Below are positions 7,948-16,350 of a DNA stretch of 64,000 nt, piece after piece. Origin of the DNA: Lactobacillus sp. W8174 (GTDB taxonomy: Bacteria > Bacillota > Bacilli > Lactobacillales > Lactobacillaceae). Numbering within the stretch: the stretch's first letter is position 1; every line of letters starts with the position of its first letter. The notes beneath the pieces are model-generated. The model had not been told where the DNA came from. It saw only the letters and a list, made by a program, of their open reading frames with translations, and did not search any database. The stretch covers positions 148,974 to 212,973 of the forward strand of contig NZ_JACFRN010000005.1 of NCBI RefSeq assembly GCF_016100975.1. Direction: 5' to 3'. A program made the position numbers and the translations under genes.

Positions 7948-8796
7948 TTAATATATTGCCAGAGGCTCTTTATGATCTGGTTTCGGATAAGCCTGTTCCA
8001 AAACTTGTAAATCTTCCTTTGTTAGCTCAATATCTAGCGCCTTAAGATTAGATAATAAGTGTTTTGAACTACTACTTTTTGGTATTGCCAAAACATCTGG
8101 TTGTTGCATTACCCAAGCAAGTAAAATTTGATAAGGACTTGCCTCGTGATCTTCAGCCACCTGTAAGACTGCCTCATTTTTGGTCATTGTACTGCCCATT
8201 TTTGGCCCTCGACCTAGTGGACTATAGGCAATCAACGGCATATTATGTTTCCTTTGCCAAGGCAACAGACTATATTCAATTCCTCTGGTTTCTAGGTTAT
8301 ATAAGTCCTCATTAGCAACGCAGTTTTGACCATCCGGCAATTGCCAGAGTTCTTGCATATCATCGATATCGAAGTTTGATACGCCCCAAGACCGAATTAG
8401 TCCTTCATCTTGCAAAGACTGCAATTCAGAAACGGTCTCCGCCAAAGGCACCATTCCGCGCCAATGATAAAGGTACAGATCTAAATAATCAGTTTGCAGC
8501 CTCTTAAGACTAGCTTCTAAGCTTTGCCGCATTTTGAGTGCAGAAGCATTTTGGGGCAAAACTTTGGAAATTAGAAAAATTTGTGATCTTTGATAAGGCG
8601 CTATCGCCTCACCAACTAGTTCTTCCGAATGACCATTGCCATACATTTCGGCTGTGTCAATCACCTTCAAGCCTGCATCAAGCCCTGATCGAATAGCTTT
8701 GATTTCCTTTTCTCTATCTTCGGAATTGTCCCCCATTTCCCAAGTTCCAATACCTAAGGCTGGCAGAACCTGATTATTGATAGTAACCTTTTTCAT
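7948..8796 (-). CDS. Aldo/keto reductase
   Basis: 282 residues covering the full AKR barrel. Visible are the N-terminal GIGTWEMGD, the catalytic Asp/Tyr region VIDTAEMYGNGHSEELVGEA (Asp and Tyr near 47-52), the Lys in ISKVLPQN, the active-site His in LYHW, SNFD, and the NADPH-binding IPKSSSSKHLLSN near the C-terminus. It reduces aldehydes or ketones with NAD(P)H in the cytosol; the substrate is unknown. The ribosome site AAGGAGG is ideal. It stands alone between two unrelated units. Confidence 0.9.
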   Translation of the reverse strand: MKKVTINNQVLPALGIGTWEMGDNSEDREKEIKAIRSGLDAGLKVIDTAEMYGNGHSEELVGEAIAPYQRSQIFLISKVLPQNASALKMRQSLEASLKRLQTDYLDLYLYHWRGMVPLAETVSELQSLQDEGLIRSWGVSNFDIDDMQELWQLPDGQNCVANEDLYNLETRGIEYSLLPWQRKHNMPLIAYSPLGRGPKMGSTMTKNEAVLQVAEDHEASPYQILLAWVMQQPDVLAIPKSSSSKHLLSNLKALDIELTKEDLQVLEQAYPKPDHKEPLAIY

Positions 8797-9086
8797 AAGT
8801 AGCCTCCTTAAATTCCATTTGGTATTATTGTGTATATATAGTTATTTATATCTTCGCAAATAAATTGAAATTTTATATTTTTTATACAATAAATTTTCAA
8901 CCCTAATATAATTAATTGTAACACATGTTCATTAGCCTCTATTAATGCAAATTCACCTTTAAGTTGAAATATCAGAATTTCATTAAAACAGTTAAGTAAA
9001 AAAAATATTGTTTTTCTTTTCACAAGCTTTGCGATTGTATTTTTAAGAGTGACAATATAGAATCAAAAATAAAAAGGTGAATTCCA

Positions 9087-9827
9087 ATGACAAATAATTT
9101 AACAAATTCATTTCACTTATCTGGTAAAAAATGGTTATTAATACTATTTTCTAACATAATTGCATACTGCTGTTTAGTCATGCCTGGTATACAAATACCT
9201 GATAATTTAGTCTTTGATGAAAATCATCCCTCTTTAGCAGCTGCTTGTTTTCAGTTGTTAATTGTAACCATTTTTTTAGTAATTCAAATAATCGGTGTCC
9301 AAATTGCTACTGGTAAAAGATGGCACCAATTATTTCACGTGCCACATGCTAAGGAATGGCTTTGGATTCTTGTTTTCTTTATCTTTGCCTACATCGTATC
9401 TGTGTTATCAGGCACTATTTCTCAAAAATTATTTGGCTCTGTTTCAGGTAATGCAGCTGCAGGATTGACTATGAAGACGCCTCATGTTTGGCTCATTTTT
9501 CTTTATCAACGCTTTAGCAGCGCTATCCAAATATTGGGTGAAGAATTCTTAGCAATCATGCCCTTACTAGCTGTGACCCAATTAGCTGATTCTTGCCATA
9601 TGCCTCACCCTTTATTATGGGGTAATATTGTTTCGGCTTTAATATTTGCACTACTGCACCTATCAACTTATGACTACAATCTGGGTTATGTCATATTAGG
9701 ATTGGCATTTACACGTCTAGTTTTAAATTGGGCTTTCATCAAAACCCATAATATCTGGGTCAGCTTTTTAGTCCACTTCTTGTTTGATACAGTAGCTTTT
9801 CTAATTTTATTGTTAGCAACAAAGTAG
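9087..9827 (+). CDS. CPBP-family intramembrane protein (Abi/CAAX protease-like)
   Basis: 246 residues with about seven hydrophobic segments. CPBP motifs are visible in order: EE in ILGEEFLAIMP (near 150), FALLHLST (near 188, with the motif-2 His) and LVHFLFD (near 230, with the motif-3 His). The canonical motif 1 is EExxxR, but here the Arg position is Ile, so protease activity may be altered. In lactobacilli, members often act in bacteriocin self-immunity or membrane-protein processing; no bacteriocin gene is nearby. It is monocistronic and ends in a clear terminator. Confidence 0.82.
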   Translation: MTNNLTNSFHLSGKKWLLILFSNIIAYCCLVMPGIQIPDNLVFDENHPSLAAACFQLLIVTIFLVIQIIGVQIATGKRWHQLFHVPHAKEWLWILVFFIFAYIVSVLSGTISQKLFGSVSGNAAAGLTMKTPHVWLIFLYQRFSSAIQILGEEFLAIMPLLAVTQLADSCHMPHPLLWGNIVSALIFALLHLSTYDYNLGYVILGLAFTRLVLNWAFIKTHNIWVSFLVHFLFDTVAFLILLLATK

Positions 9828-9850
9828 AAAATTATTTTAAATAAATTTAA

Positions 9851-9888
9851 AATCATAACTGAAATTTTTCTGGTTATGATTTTTTTTG
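9851..9888 (+). terminator. Intrinsic terminator of the CPBP gene
   Basis: A 9-bp perfect stem (AATCATAAC / GTTATGATT) with a 13-nt loop, followed by eight T. Confidence 0.88.
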
Positions 9889-10066
9889 CACTAAATTAGG
9901 CCTTCTTAGGAAAAAATGACTCTCAGATAGAAGCTTGAATGCCCACTTTACGGGGCAGCCCAATATTTCTCACATGTCTACTATGGAATACAAAATGTTT
10001 TAACCTTTAGCGATAAATTCTTTAACACAATACCAAATTTGATTATGCGCTTTACTTTTAAGTGCC

Positions 10067-10097
10067 TTGTTAGTTAATGTGATAATTGTTACAATTA
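10067..10097 (+). promoter_or_regulatory. Promoter of the tetR-type gene with overlapping operator
   Basis: -35 TTGTTA (10067-10072), a 17-nt spacer and -10 TACAAT (10090-10095). The 15-bp perfect odd palindrome TAATTGTTACAATTA (10083-10097) covers the -10 box, as expected for an autorepressor site. The remaining part of the 9889-10152 gap shows nothing else clear. Confidence 0.7.
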
Positions 10098-10152
10098 GAC
10101 ACAAGCAGTCAGTGTTAAAAATTCAAGAGTTGAGTTAAGGTGGGCAGTCAAA

Positions 10153-10737
10153 ATGAGCAGTAATGTTGAACAAAGAATCTTAACAGCTTTCTCACAATTA
10201 TTAATTCACAATGGCTATCAAAGAACCACTACTAAAAAAATTGCTCAAGTTGCTCGAGTTAACGAAAGTACCCTGTTTAGGCATTTTAAAGATAAACACG
10301 GCATTTTACAGCAACTCATATCTGAGTACCATAATGATATTCAACTAATTGGTAAAAATTATCAGCTAGTCGGCAATTTAGAAAAAGACATTATAAATTT
10401 GTCTATTATATGTCAAAGCTTTATAAAACAGCATCTAGCACTGTTTTTAACCGGCATTCGTGAATCACAAAATTTACCGGAACTGCAAACAGTGATTAAA
10501 AAGTTACTTGATTTACTCAGAGAAACTTTAGCTGAAAAGTTTGAACAAATGCAAAAGAGAGGAGAAATTGCTGAAGATATAGATAAAAAAATTGAAATTG
10601 ACAACTTAGTTTTACTCAATTTAGGTCAAGCCATCATGCAGCATTCTTTTCCTAATTCTGTTTTTCAAACTCAATCCAACGCCTTTATGCAAAAAAATAT
10701 TCGCACATACGCTCATCATTTAAAGCCTGAAAATTAA
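10153..10737 (+). CDS. TetR-family transcriptional regulator
   Basis: 194 residues. The N-terminal HTH (about residues 5-52) shows the TetR pattern: ILTAFSQLLIHNGYQRTTTKKIAQ, then NESTLFRHFKDKHGIL. The C-terminal ligand-binding half is helical and matches no known subclass by eye. A palindrome over its own -10 box points to autoregulation. No transporter follows, so its target is either itself only, the CPBP gene just upstream on the same strand, or a distant gene. It ends at a strong terminator. Confidence 0.9.
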   Translation: MSSNVEQRILTAFSQLLIHNGYQRTTTKKIAQVARVNESTLFRHFKDKHGILQQLISEYHNDIQLIGKNYQLVGNLEKDIINLSIICQSFIKQHLALFLTGIRESQNLPELQTVIKKLLDLLRETLAEKFEQMQKRGEIAEDIDKKIEIDNLVLLNLGQAIMQHSFPNSVFQTQSNAFMQKNIRTYAHHLKPEN

Positions 10738-10738
10738 C

Positions 10739-10780
10739 AAAACGGTCAGTTGAATTTATTGTCCAGCTGACCGTTTTTTT
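10739..10780 (+). terminator. Intrinsic terminator of the tetR-type gene
   Basis: Perfect stem AAAACGGTCAG / CTGACCGTTTT plus a T-run. It is placed directly after the stop codon and may also stop transcripts from the minus-strand GntR gene. Confidence 0.88.
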
Positions 10781-10807
10781 AATAATGTCAAATTTGCAAG
10801 TGTATGA

Positions 10808-11566
10808 TCACTTTTTGTTATTAAGATAAATATTACTATCATTTTTGGAGTCAATAGTATAAATCATTTTGTCTCCTCTTACTACATAATGTGAAAACTC
10901 CAGCGGCTGATCAAATTGATTATAAACAGTCTTGTTCACATCAAATAGTGGTACCACATTCGTTAATGCCAATAATCTGGCTTGCTCACTGCTGGGTAGG
11001 ATGGTACTAATTTCACGATATGAACTTGCTAAAGTTTCATGATACTTATCTGCCAGGTATTTGTATAGTGATGTTTCTTCATGAATATTTCTGAGTAAAT
11101 CAGGAAAACGTTCAGCTGATAACCACGCTTCATCAATTGCCATGGGCACATTTCCTGTTTGCGATATTCTTTTAATGTAGACTAAATCTGTTTGTTCAGG
11201 CAATTGTAAAGTCTTAGCAATTTTAGCGTTTTGTAATATTTCTCTTTTTAAAATGATCTTTTTATTTGTCTTAGACCGCGACTCAGCAAATTCAGAAAAT
11301 CCTTCAATTTGTTCCAGCCTCCCCGTCAATTTTTTGACATTAACATAGGAGCCTTTACCCTGAATAGTAACTACCAGTCCTTCATCAGTCAATAATTTCA
11401 GAGCTTTCCGCACTGTTATTCTGCTAACCTGATATTTTTGACACAAATATTGTTCACTTGGCAATTTTTCATCAGTTTTAAAGATATTTTGCTGAATCTT
11501 TTGTTTGATATCTAAGTAAATTTTTTTGTAAAGTGGTACGCCAGCTATTGTTTTGACAGAATTCAT
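10808..11566 (-). CDS. GntR-family regulator with UTRA domain (likely FrlR-like)
   Basis: 252 residues from the ATG at 11566, which has AAGGAAG at good spacing; a GTG two codons earlier overlaps the ribosome site. The N-terminal winged helix (PLYKKIYLDIKQKI to YQVSRITVRKALKLLTDEG) is followed by a UTRA effector domain (about residues 95-240; motifs VYIKRISQTGNVPMAIDEAW and PLEFSHYVVRGDKM). HutC-type GntR regulators sense sugar phosphates or amino compounds. One gene separates it from the frlB-frlD-opp operon, so a fructosamine-phosphate sensor is a reasonable inference. TATAAC repeats occur upstream of both it (11632-11656) and frlB. Confidence 0.87.
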   Translation of the reverse strand: MNSVKTIAGVPLYKKIYLDIKQKIQQNIFKTDEKLPSEQYLCQKYQVSRITVRKALKLLTDEGLVVTIQGKGSYVNVKKLTGRLEQIEGFSEFAESRSKTNKKIILKREILQNAKIAKTLQLPEQTDLVYIKRISQTGNVPMAIDEAWLSAERFPDLLRNIHEETSLYKYLADKYHETLASSYREISTILPSSEQARLLALTNVVPLFDVNKTVYNQFDQPLEFSHYVVRGDKMIYTIDSKNDSNIYLNNKK

Positions 11567-11814
11567 TATCACACTTCCTTAATTATTCAATATTACTAAA
11601 TTAAAATAGAAATAACAAACTCAAAGATTAGTATAACAGTCATTTAAAATTATAACTGTATTAAAAGTTGGGACGATTATACTAATCAAAGCACTCTAAA
11701 AATATTTTAAATCCTGTAATATTGACTTAGAGCCATAGCTGTATATGTTTTCTCACCAGTATTTTAAATAAATTGACCAAACTCTAATTTATTTAATAAG
11801 TAGCCCATTCAAAA

Positions 11815-11846
11815 CAAAAACCGTCAGCTTTTACGCTAACGGTTTT
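11815..11846 (-). terminator. Terminator of the ClbS/DfsB-like gene
   Basis: On the minus strand a 12-bp stem AAAACCGTTAGC / GCTGACGGTTTT with one G-T pair, then T-rich sequence. The remaining part of 11567-11814 is AT-rich; it probably holds the gntR promoter and a pair of TATAAC repeats at 11632 and 11651. Confidence 0.75.
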
Positions 11847-11855
11847 CATGAGCCC

Positions 11856-12389
11856 TTATTTCAAGGATCTTTGATATTTTCGTAACTTCTTTAAAGCCCA
11901 TTCATAATGACTGCTAGTATTTGCAATGAAGTAAGTACCCAATGCATTATTACCAGTCCAAGGAAAAACATTTTTTTGAAAGAGTTGTTCTTCCGTAAAG
12001 CTATCAAGCAAAGCCATAGTTTGTTTATGACTAGTCGCCAGCAGCTTTTCTGCTTCTGCAAGTGAGGTAGATTGGTGTTTTTGCCAAAATTCTTGATTCA
12101 TTTCACCATAATTGCGCCAATTATACCCTTCAGGCAAAAATTCTTTGCTTTCACCAGATTGATTGCTTTTAACCCATTCTAGCAACAATTTTTGCCATTC
12201 ATATAAATGAATCAAAACGTCACGTACATTATGATCTCTCTTCCAGTGGGCTTCTTTTAATTTACTCGTATCAAAATTGAAACTGCCAGTGCGAGCTTTT
12301 TCCGGCAACTTAGCAATTAAATCAACTATCTTTTGGTATGACGAATTACTTGCAGCAACTAATTCTTGCTTGCTTTTAGGACGTGGCAT
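11856..12389 (-). CDS. ClbS/DfsB-family four-helix bundle protein (DUF1706)
   Basis: 177 residues matching the DinB-like ClbS/DfsB fold: the start MPRPKSKQELVAAS, the central HNVRDVLIHLYEW, GYNWRNYGEMNQEFW, and the terminal SSHYEWALKKLRKY with conserved His and Trp. ClbS is a cyclopropane hydrolase protecting colibactin producers; DfsB is linked to bacillithiol chemistry. In lactobacilli the role is unknown, and a detoxification or thiol-related function is only an analogy. It follows oppF by about 60 bp on the same strand and might be the last gene of the frl-opp transcript, but it has no functional tie that I can show. Confidence 0.85.
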   Translation of the reverse strand: MPRPKSKQELVAASNSSYQKIVDLIAKLPEKARTGSFNFDTSKLKEAHWKRDHNVRDVLIHLYEWQKLLLEWVKSNQSGESKEFLPEGYNWRNYGEMNQEFWQKHQSTSLAEAEKLLATSHKQTMALLDSFTEEQLFQKNVFPWTGNNALGTYFIANTSSHYEWALKKLRKYQRSLK

Positions 12390-12450
12390 CTATTATTCCT
12401 TTTCTTGATAATATTAAAAATTATTTATCAATATTTTATCATAAAGAGTT

Positions 12451-13353
12451 TTACTTAGTCCACGACCCATCGTCTATTACATAGTGATCATTGCCTAAAT
12501 CTACCATTTCTTTATTTTCATACTGTTGCCTGAATGCATGATAATCTGATAATTTTTTATTTTGTTCTGCTACCGGATTAGTCGTGGGAATAGCAGTTAG
12601 CAAACTTTTTGTATAAGGGTGCACAGGATCATCAAAAATTGCTTCTGTAGGTCCAATTTCGACAATATGTCCCAAATGAATCACGCCTATATGACTTGAA
12701 ATGTGCTTAACCATTGCTAAGTCATGGGCAATAAAGAGCATGGCACTGCCACTTTCTCTTTGTATTCGTTGGAGAAGGTTGACAACTTGGGCTTGTACTG
12801 AAACATCCAAAGCGGAAATAGCTTCATCTGCAATAATAAGTCTAGGATGCATGATCACCACTCTGGCAATACCAACCCTTTGTCTTTGACCTCCGGAAAG
12901 TTCTTGTGGGTAACGGTTAACAAAGGATGAATCAAGCCCGACTACTTTGAGCATTTCTATAACCTTTTGCAATTTTTCATCCTTAGATAATTCTGGATAA
13001 TGAATATCTAACCCCAGCTTGACTATGTCACCGACTTTTTTACGAGGATTTAGTGAAGACATAGGATCTTGAAAAATCATTTGCATGTCTTTACGCAATT
13101 TGGCAGTCTGCTTTTTACTTAAATGACCCGCTATTTGTTCACCCTCAAAAATCACCTCACCTGCAGTAGGCCAATAAAGACGAATAATTGAACGTCCAAT
13201 AGTGGTCTTTCCACTTCCTGACTCACCCACCAGGCCAAAAGTCTCACCATTAGCAATGTTAAAGGACACATCATCTACCGCTTTAACTATTTTTTTATTT
13301 GCAACTGGAAAATATTGCTTCAAATGATGAACTTCTAAGATATTTTTAGTCAT
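12451..13353 (-). CDS. oppF: Oligopeptide ABC transporter ATPase OppF
   Basis: 300 residues. Walker A (GESGSGKTT, about 42-50), signature (LSGGQRQR, near 153), Walker B ([11 protein letters not shown]) and H-loop (FIAHDLA) are all present. The C-terminal oligopeptide/dipeptide extension ([16 protein letters not shown]) marks the peptide/nickel transporter subfamily. It pairs with OppD to power import through OppBC. It is the last opp gene of the operon frlB-frlD-oppA-B-C-D-F, with a 3-nt gap to oppD. Confidence 0.95.
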   Translation of the reverse strand: MTKNILEVHHLKQYFPVANKKIVKAVDDVSFNIANGETFGLVGESGSGKTTIGRSIIRLYWPTAGEVIFEGEQIAGHLSKKQTAKLRKDMQMIFQDPMSSLNPRKKVGDIVKLGLDIHYPELSKDEKLQKVIEMLKVVGLDSSFVNRYPQELSGGQRQRVGIARVVIMHPRLIIADEAISALDVSVQAQVVNLLQRIQRESGSAMLFIAHDLAMVKHISSHIGVIHLGHIVEIGPTEAIFDDPVHPYTKSLLTAIPTTNPVAEQNKKLSDYHAFRQQYENKEMVDLGNDHYVIDDGSWTK

Positions 13354-13356
13354 CGC

Positions 13357-14421
13357 TTATGATGCTCCCTTCATTTTTAAAATTCTTTTTTGCAAAACTG
13401 GTGGAATTGATACTTTAGGAGCCCTCTTATCTAGGAGCCAAGTTGCAGCATAATGGTGGTCGTTAATTTTAAACATTGGCGGTTGCTTTTTAAAGTCAAT
13501 ATTTAAGGCGTACTTATTTCTGGGAGCAAAAGCATCACCAACAATTGGCTGTGTTAAGTCTGGAATCGTGCCTGCAATAGTTGGCAGTTCGTCAACTTTT
13601 TCATTAATATCAGGTACTGATTCAAGCAAACCCCAGGTATATGGGTGGCGAGGTTCAAAAAAGATATCTTGGCTCGTTCCCGTCTCAACTATTTTTCCAG
13701 CGTACATGACGTTCACATAGGTTGCAATATTGGCAACTACTCCCAGATTATGAGTGATAAAAATGACAGATAATTTCCTTCTTTTCTGGATATCTTTAAT
13801 CAGGTTCAAAATTTTTGCCTGAATAGTAACATCCAATCCCGTTGTTGGCTCGTCACAGATCAGTAAACTAGGATTTCCAGCCAAGGCTATGGCAATAACA
13901 ATTCTTTGTCTCATGCCCCCAGAAAGCTGGTGTGGGTACTGGTTTTGAACAACCTGCATATTTTGAATGCCAACGGTTTCAATTAAACTAAGCACCCGTT
14001 CATTGATTTGATCCTTATTCATCTCGGGATGAGAAGACTTAACTGCCTCAGCAATTTGTTTGTTAATTTTCATGGTGGGATCAAGAGAGGTCATCGGGTC
14101 TTGAAAAACCATTGCTATTTCCTTGCCTTTAATGCGGTTTTGCATAATCTTAGGACTAATTTTTAATAAATCCACAGTTTGCGGACCATTTTCAGTCTGA
14201 TAAGTGAAATTGATCTCACCGGCTTTAATTATTTGATTGGCCTCTTTTTCGCCCATGATTGGTTTGACACTGGCCGACTTGCCACAACCGGATTCACCAA
14301 CCAAGGCAACTGTTTCACCCTTTTTTACCTGATAACTTATCCCCCTGACAGCTTGCACTTCTCCATGATCGGTATGATAGGCTACTTGTAAATTTTTTAT
14401 TTCTAAAACTGTTTCGGTCAT
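13357..14421 (-). CDS. oppD: Oligopeptide ABC transporter ATPase OppD
   Basis: 354 residues with Walker A (GESGCGKSA), signature (LSGGMRQR), Walker B (LLICDEPTTGLD) and the oligopeptide C-terminal domain (HPYTWGLLESVPD followed by the FAPRNKYAL region, where cysteines for an FeS cluster are sometimes found; those are absent here). It hydrolyses ATP with OppF. The substrate class is set by OppA; this copy is coupled to Amadori-product enzymes. Confidence 0.95.
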   Translation of the reverse strand: MTETVLEIKNLQVAYHTDHGEVQAVRGISYQVKKGETVALVGESGCGKSASVKPIMGEKEANQIIKAGEINFTYQTENGPQTVDLLKISPKIMQNRIKGKEIAMVFQDPMTSLDPTMKINKQIAEAVKSSHPEMNKDQINERVLSLIETVGIQNMQVVQNQYPHQLSGGMRQRIVIAIALAGNPSLLICDEPTTGLDVTIQAKILNLIKDIQKRRKLSVIFITHNLGVVANIATYVNVMYAGKIVETGTSQDIFFEPRHPYTWGLLESVPDINEKVDELPTIAGTIPDLTQPIVGDAFAPRNKYALNIDFKKQPPMFKINDHHYAATWLLDKRAPKVSIPPVLQKRILKMKGAS

Positions 14422-14429
14422 AATCTTAC

Positions 14430-15338
14430 CTAACTTCCTTCAATAGCATCCCGCAAGCCATCCGCAATAATATTAAAGCTCAGCATAATTAGTGCTAAAA
14501 ATAAAACTGGGAAAATAACCATGTACGGGTAAACGATAGCTTGGGTATAACCATCATTGATCATCGTTCCTAACGATGCTAATGGTGCCGGAACACCTAA
14601 ACCGATAAAGGCCAAGAATGCTTCCAAAAAAATTGCGTTCGGAATAGATAACATAAATGTGGTAATTATTTGTCCTAATGTATTGGGTAAAATTTGAGAG
14701 AAAATAATTTTAATATCAGATTCTCCCATTGTCTTTGCTGATAAAACATACTCGCTGGTTTTCAGTTCCAACACCTGTGCGCGAACTATTCTACTCATAT
14801 TAATCCAGCCGACAATCATCATGGCCGTAATTATGCTTACTAGACCTGGTTTCATAACCAGAACCAGCAATGTAACAATAATGATCATAGGAATAGTACT
14901 GAGAATTTCTGTTATTCTTTGCATGAATAAATCGATTTTGCCACCAAAATATCCTGAAATTAGACCATAACTAGTACCAATAACCAGATCAATTGCCATA
15001 GCCACTAATGCAACCCTTAGTGAAACTGACGTACCAGCCGCAACTCTTACAAAAATGTCTCTGCCTAGGTTATCCGTTCCAAACCAATGACCATTAACAC
15101 CAGGAGCTAAATTAGACTGGTTAGGATACGGCGTAGTGGGTGAGTATTGACTAAGGTGAGGTGCCAGAATAGCTATTAAAGCAATAATAATTAAAACAAC
15201 TGCGCTAATCACTGCACCTTTATTTTTCAAAAAGCGATGCCAAACCAACTGCCCATATGAATAAGATTTACCAGAATAATGGTCAACTGTTTCCGATTTA
15301 TGGGCAAAATCAAAATCATTATTTTCTATATTAGTCAT
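14430..15338 (-). CDS. oppC: Oligopeptide ABC transporter permease OppC
   Basis: 302 residues. An N-terminal cytosolic stretch and first membrane helix (VISAVVLIIIALIAILAPHL) precede the periplasmic-side loop containing HWFGTDNLGRDIFVRV, the OppC/DppC hallmark, and then the BPD-transport permease domain with the EAA-type loop (AKTMGESDIKIIFSQILPN). It forms the membrane channel with OppB, whose gene ends 2 nt upstream. Confidence 0.95.
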   Translation of the reverse strand: MTNIENNDFDFAHKSETVDHYSGKSYSYGQLVWHRFLKNKGAVISAVVLIIIALIAILAPHLSQYSPTTPYPNQSNLAPGVNGHWFGTDNLGRDIFVRVAAGTSVSLRVALVAMAIDLVIGTSYGLISGYFGGKIDLFMQRITEILSTIPMIIIVTLLVLVMKPGLVSIITAMMIVGWINMSRIVRAQVLELKTSEYVLSAKTMGESDIKIIFSQILPNTLGQIITTFMLSIPNAIFLEAFLAFIGLGVPAPLASLGTMINDGYTQAIVYPYMVIFPVLFLALIMLSFNIIADGLRDAIEGS

Positions 15339-15340
15339 AA

Positions 15341-16273
15341 TTACTTGCCCTCATCTAGTCTAATACGTGGATCTATCAATCCATAGAGAATATCAACAAT
15401 TAGCATAATGCTGATAAAAAGCACTGCATAAAAGAAGGTTATGCCTAAAACAACATTATAATCATTAGCCTGAATAGCACTAATATACAAAGTACCCAGG
15501 CCTGGGATAGCAAAAGCTTTTTCAATTACCATACTTCCAGCAAGTAGGTCAATCATCAGTGGTGCTAAAACTGTAATAACTGAAATTAAAGTGTTTCTGA
15601 TAACATGATGTCCGATCAATTGGAACTTCTTAATACCCTTTGAATCCGCTAAACGATAATAATCGGAATTCATAATATCAATCATGTCGTTTCTGACGTA
15701 CCTTTCAATACTTGCCATAGTAAAAGTACTCAATGCTATCGTTGGCAGAATGCTGGAAACAAATGGCTGACTGGGTTGGTATGTACCTGGGAAGACCATC
15801 AACTTGTAAGAAAATATGATTGAAACAATCAGAGCTACTACAAAGTTAGGAAGACTTATTCCTAAAACAGAGATGCCAGTCATTAAGTTATCCCAAATTG
15901 TACCTCTTTTGATCGCTGCCAAAATTCCCATCAGAAAGCCTAAAACCGAGCCTAGTACAGTAGCCTGTAAACCTATTTGGAGTGAAATAATAAAATGTTG
16001 CAAAATCATTGTAGTAACCGGTGTATTAACCTGAACTGTGTACGAAACACCAAAATCACCAGACAACATATTTTTCAAGTAATTAAAAAATTGTAATGGC
16101 ACTGGACCATCTAAACCATATTTATGATAAAGTGCCGCTACTTGAGCATGTGACATTTTTTCATCATTAAATGGCGAACCAGGCATTGCCTTTTCCATAA
16201 TAAAAAGAATCAAAGTAATCAAAAATAATGTAATCATTGCAATTAAGATTCTTTTCAAGACATACTTTTTCAA
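15341..16273 (-). CDS. oppB: Oligopeptide ABC transporter permease OppB
   Basis: 310 residues with six membrane segments and the OppB/DppB N-terminus (MKKYVLKRILIAMITLFLI), DFGVSYTVQVNTPV, and the EAA loop (ADSKGIKKFQLIGHHVIRNT). Translation starts at a TTG behind a strong GGAGGG, so the start is set by the ribosome site. A stable hairpin (16308-16330) lies between oppA and oppB and probably lowers expression of the membrane part relative to the binding protein. Confidence 0.95.
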   Translation of the reverse strand: MKKYVLKRILIAMITLFLITLILFIMEKAMPGSPFNDEKMSHAQVAALYHKYGLDGPVPLQFFNYLKNMLSGDFGVSYTVQVNTPVTTMILQHFIISLQIGLQATVLGSVLGFLMGILAAIKRGTIWDNLMTGISVLGISLPNFVVALIVSIIFSYKLMVFPGTYQPSQPFVSSILPTIALSTFTMASIERYVRNDMIDIMNSDYYRLADSKGIKKFQLIGHHVIRNTLISVITVLAPLMIDLLAGSMVIEKAFAIPGLGTLYISAIQANDYNVVLGITFFYAVLFISIMLIVDILYGLIDPRIRLDEGK

Positions 16274-16307
16274 GTTTTTCCCTCCTATCTTCTTCTATAA
16301 GCAAACA

Positions 16308-16330
16308 GAGCTGAGATTGTATCCCAGCCC
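16308..16330 (-). promoter_or_regulatory. Intercistronic hairpin oppA/oppB
   Basis: A 10-bp stem (GGGCTGGGAT / ATCTCAGCTC with two G-U pairs) and a 3-nt loop, without a strong T-run. It is suited to stabilise upstream oppA mRNA or attenuate read-through into oppB. Confidence 0.6.
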
Positions 16331-16350
16331 CGTTAATACTTATAGTGAAA

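Noticed and set aside
8808..9023. 71-residue frame upstream of the aldo/keto reductase
   Set aside because: Ile/Asn-rich with no ribosome site or recognisable motif; typical of AT-rich noncoding DNA.
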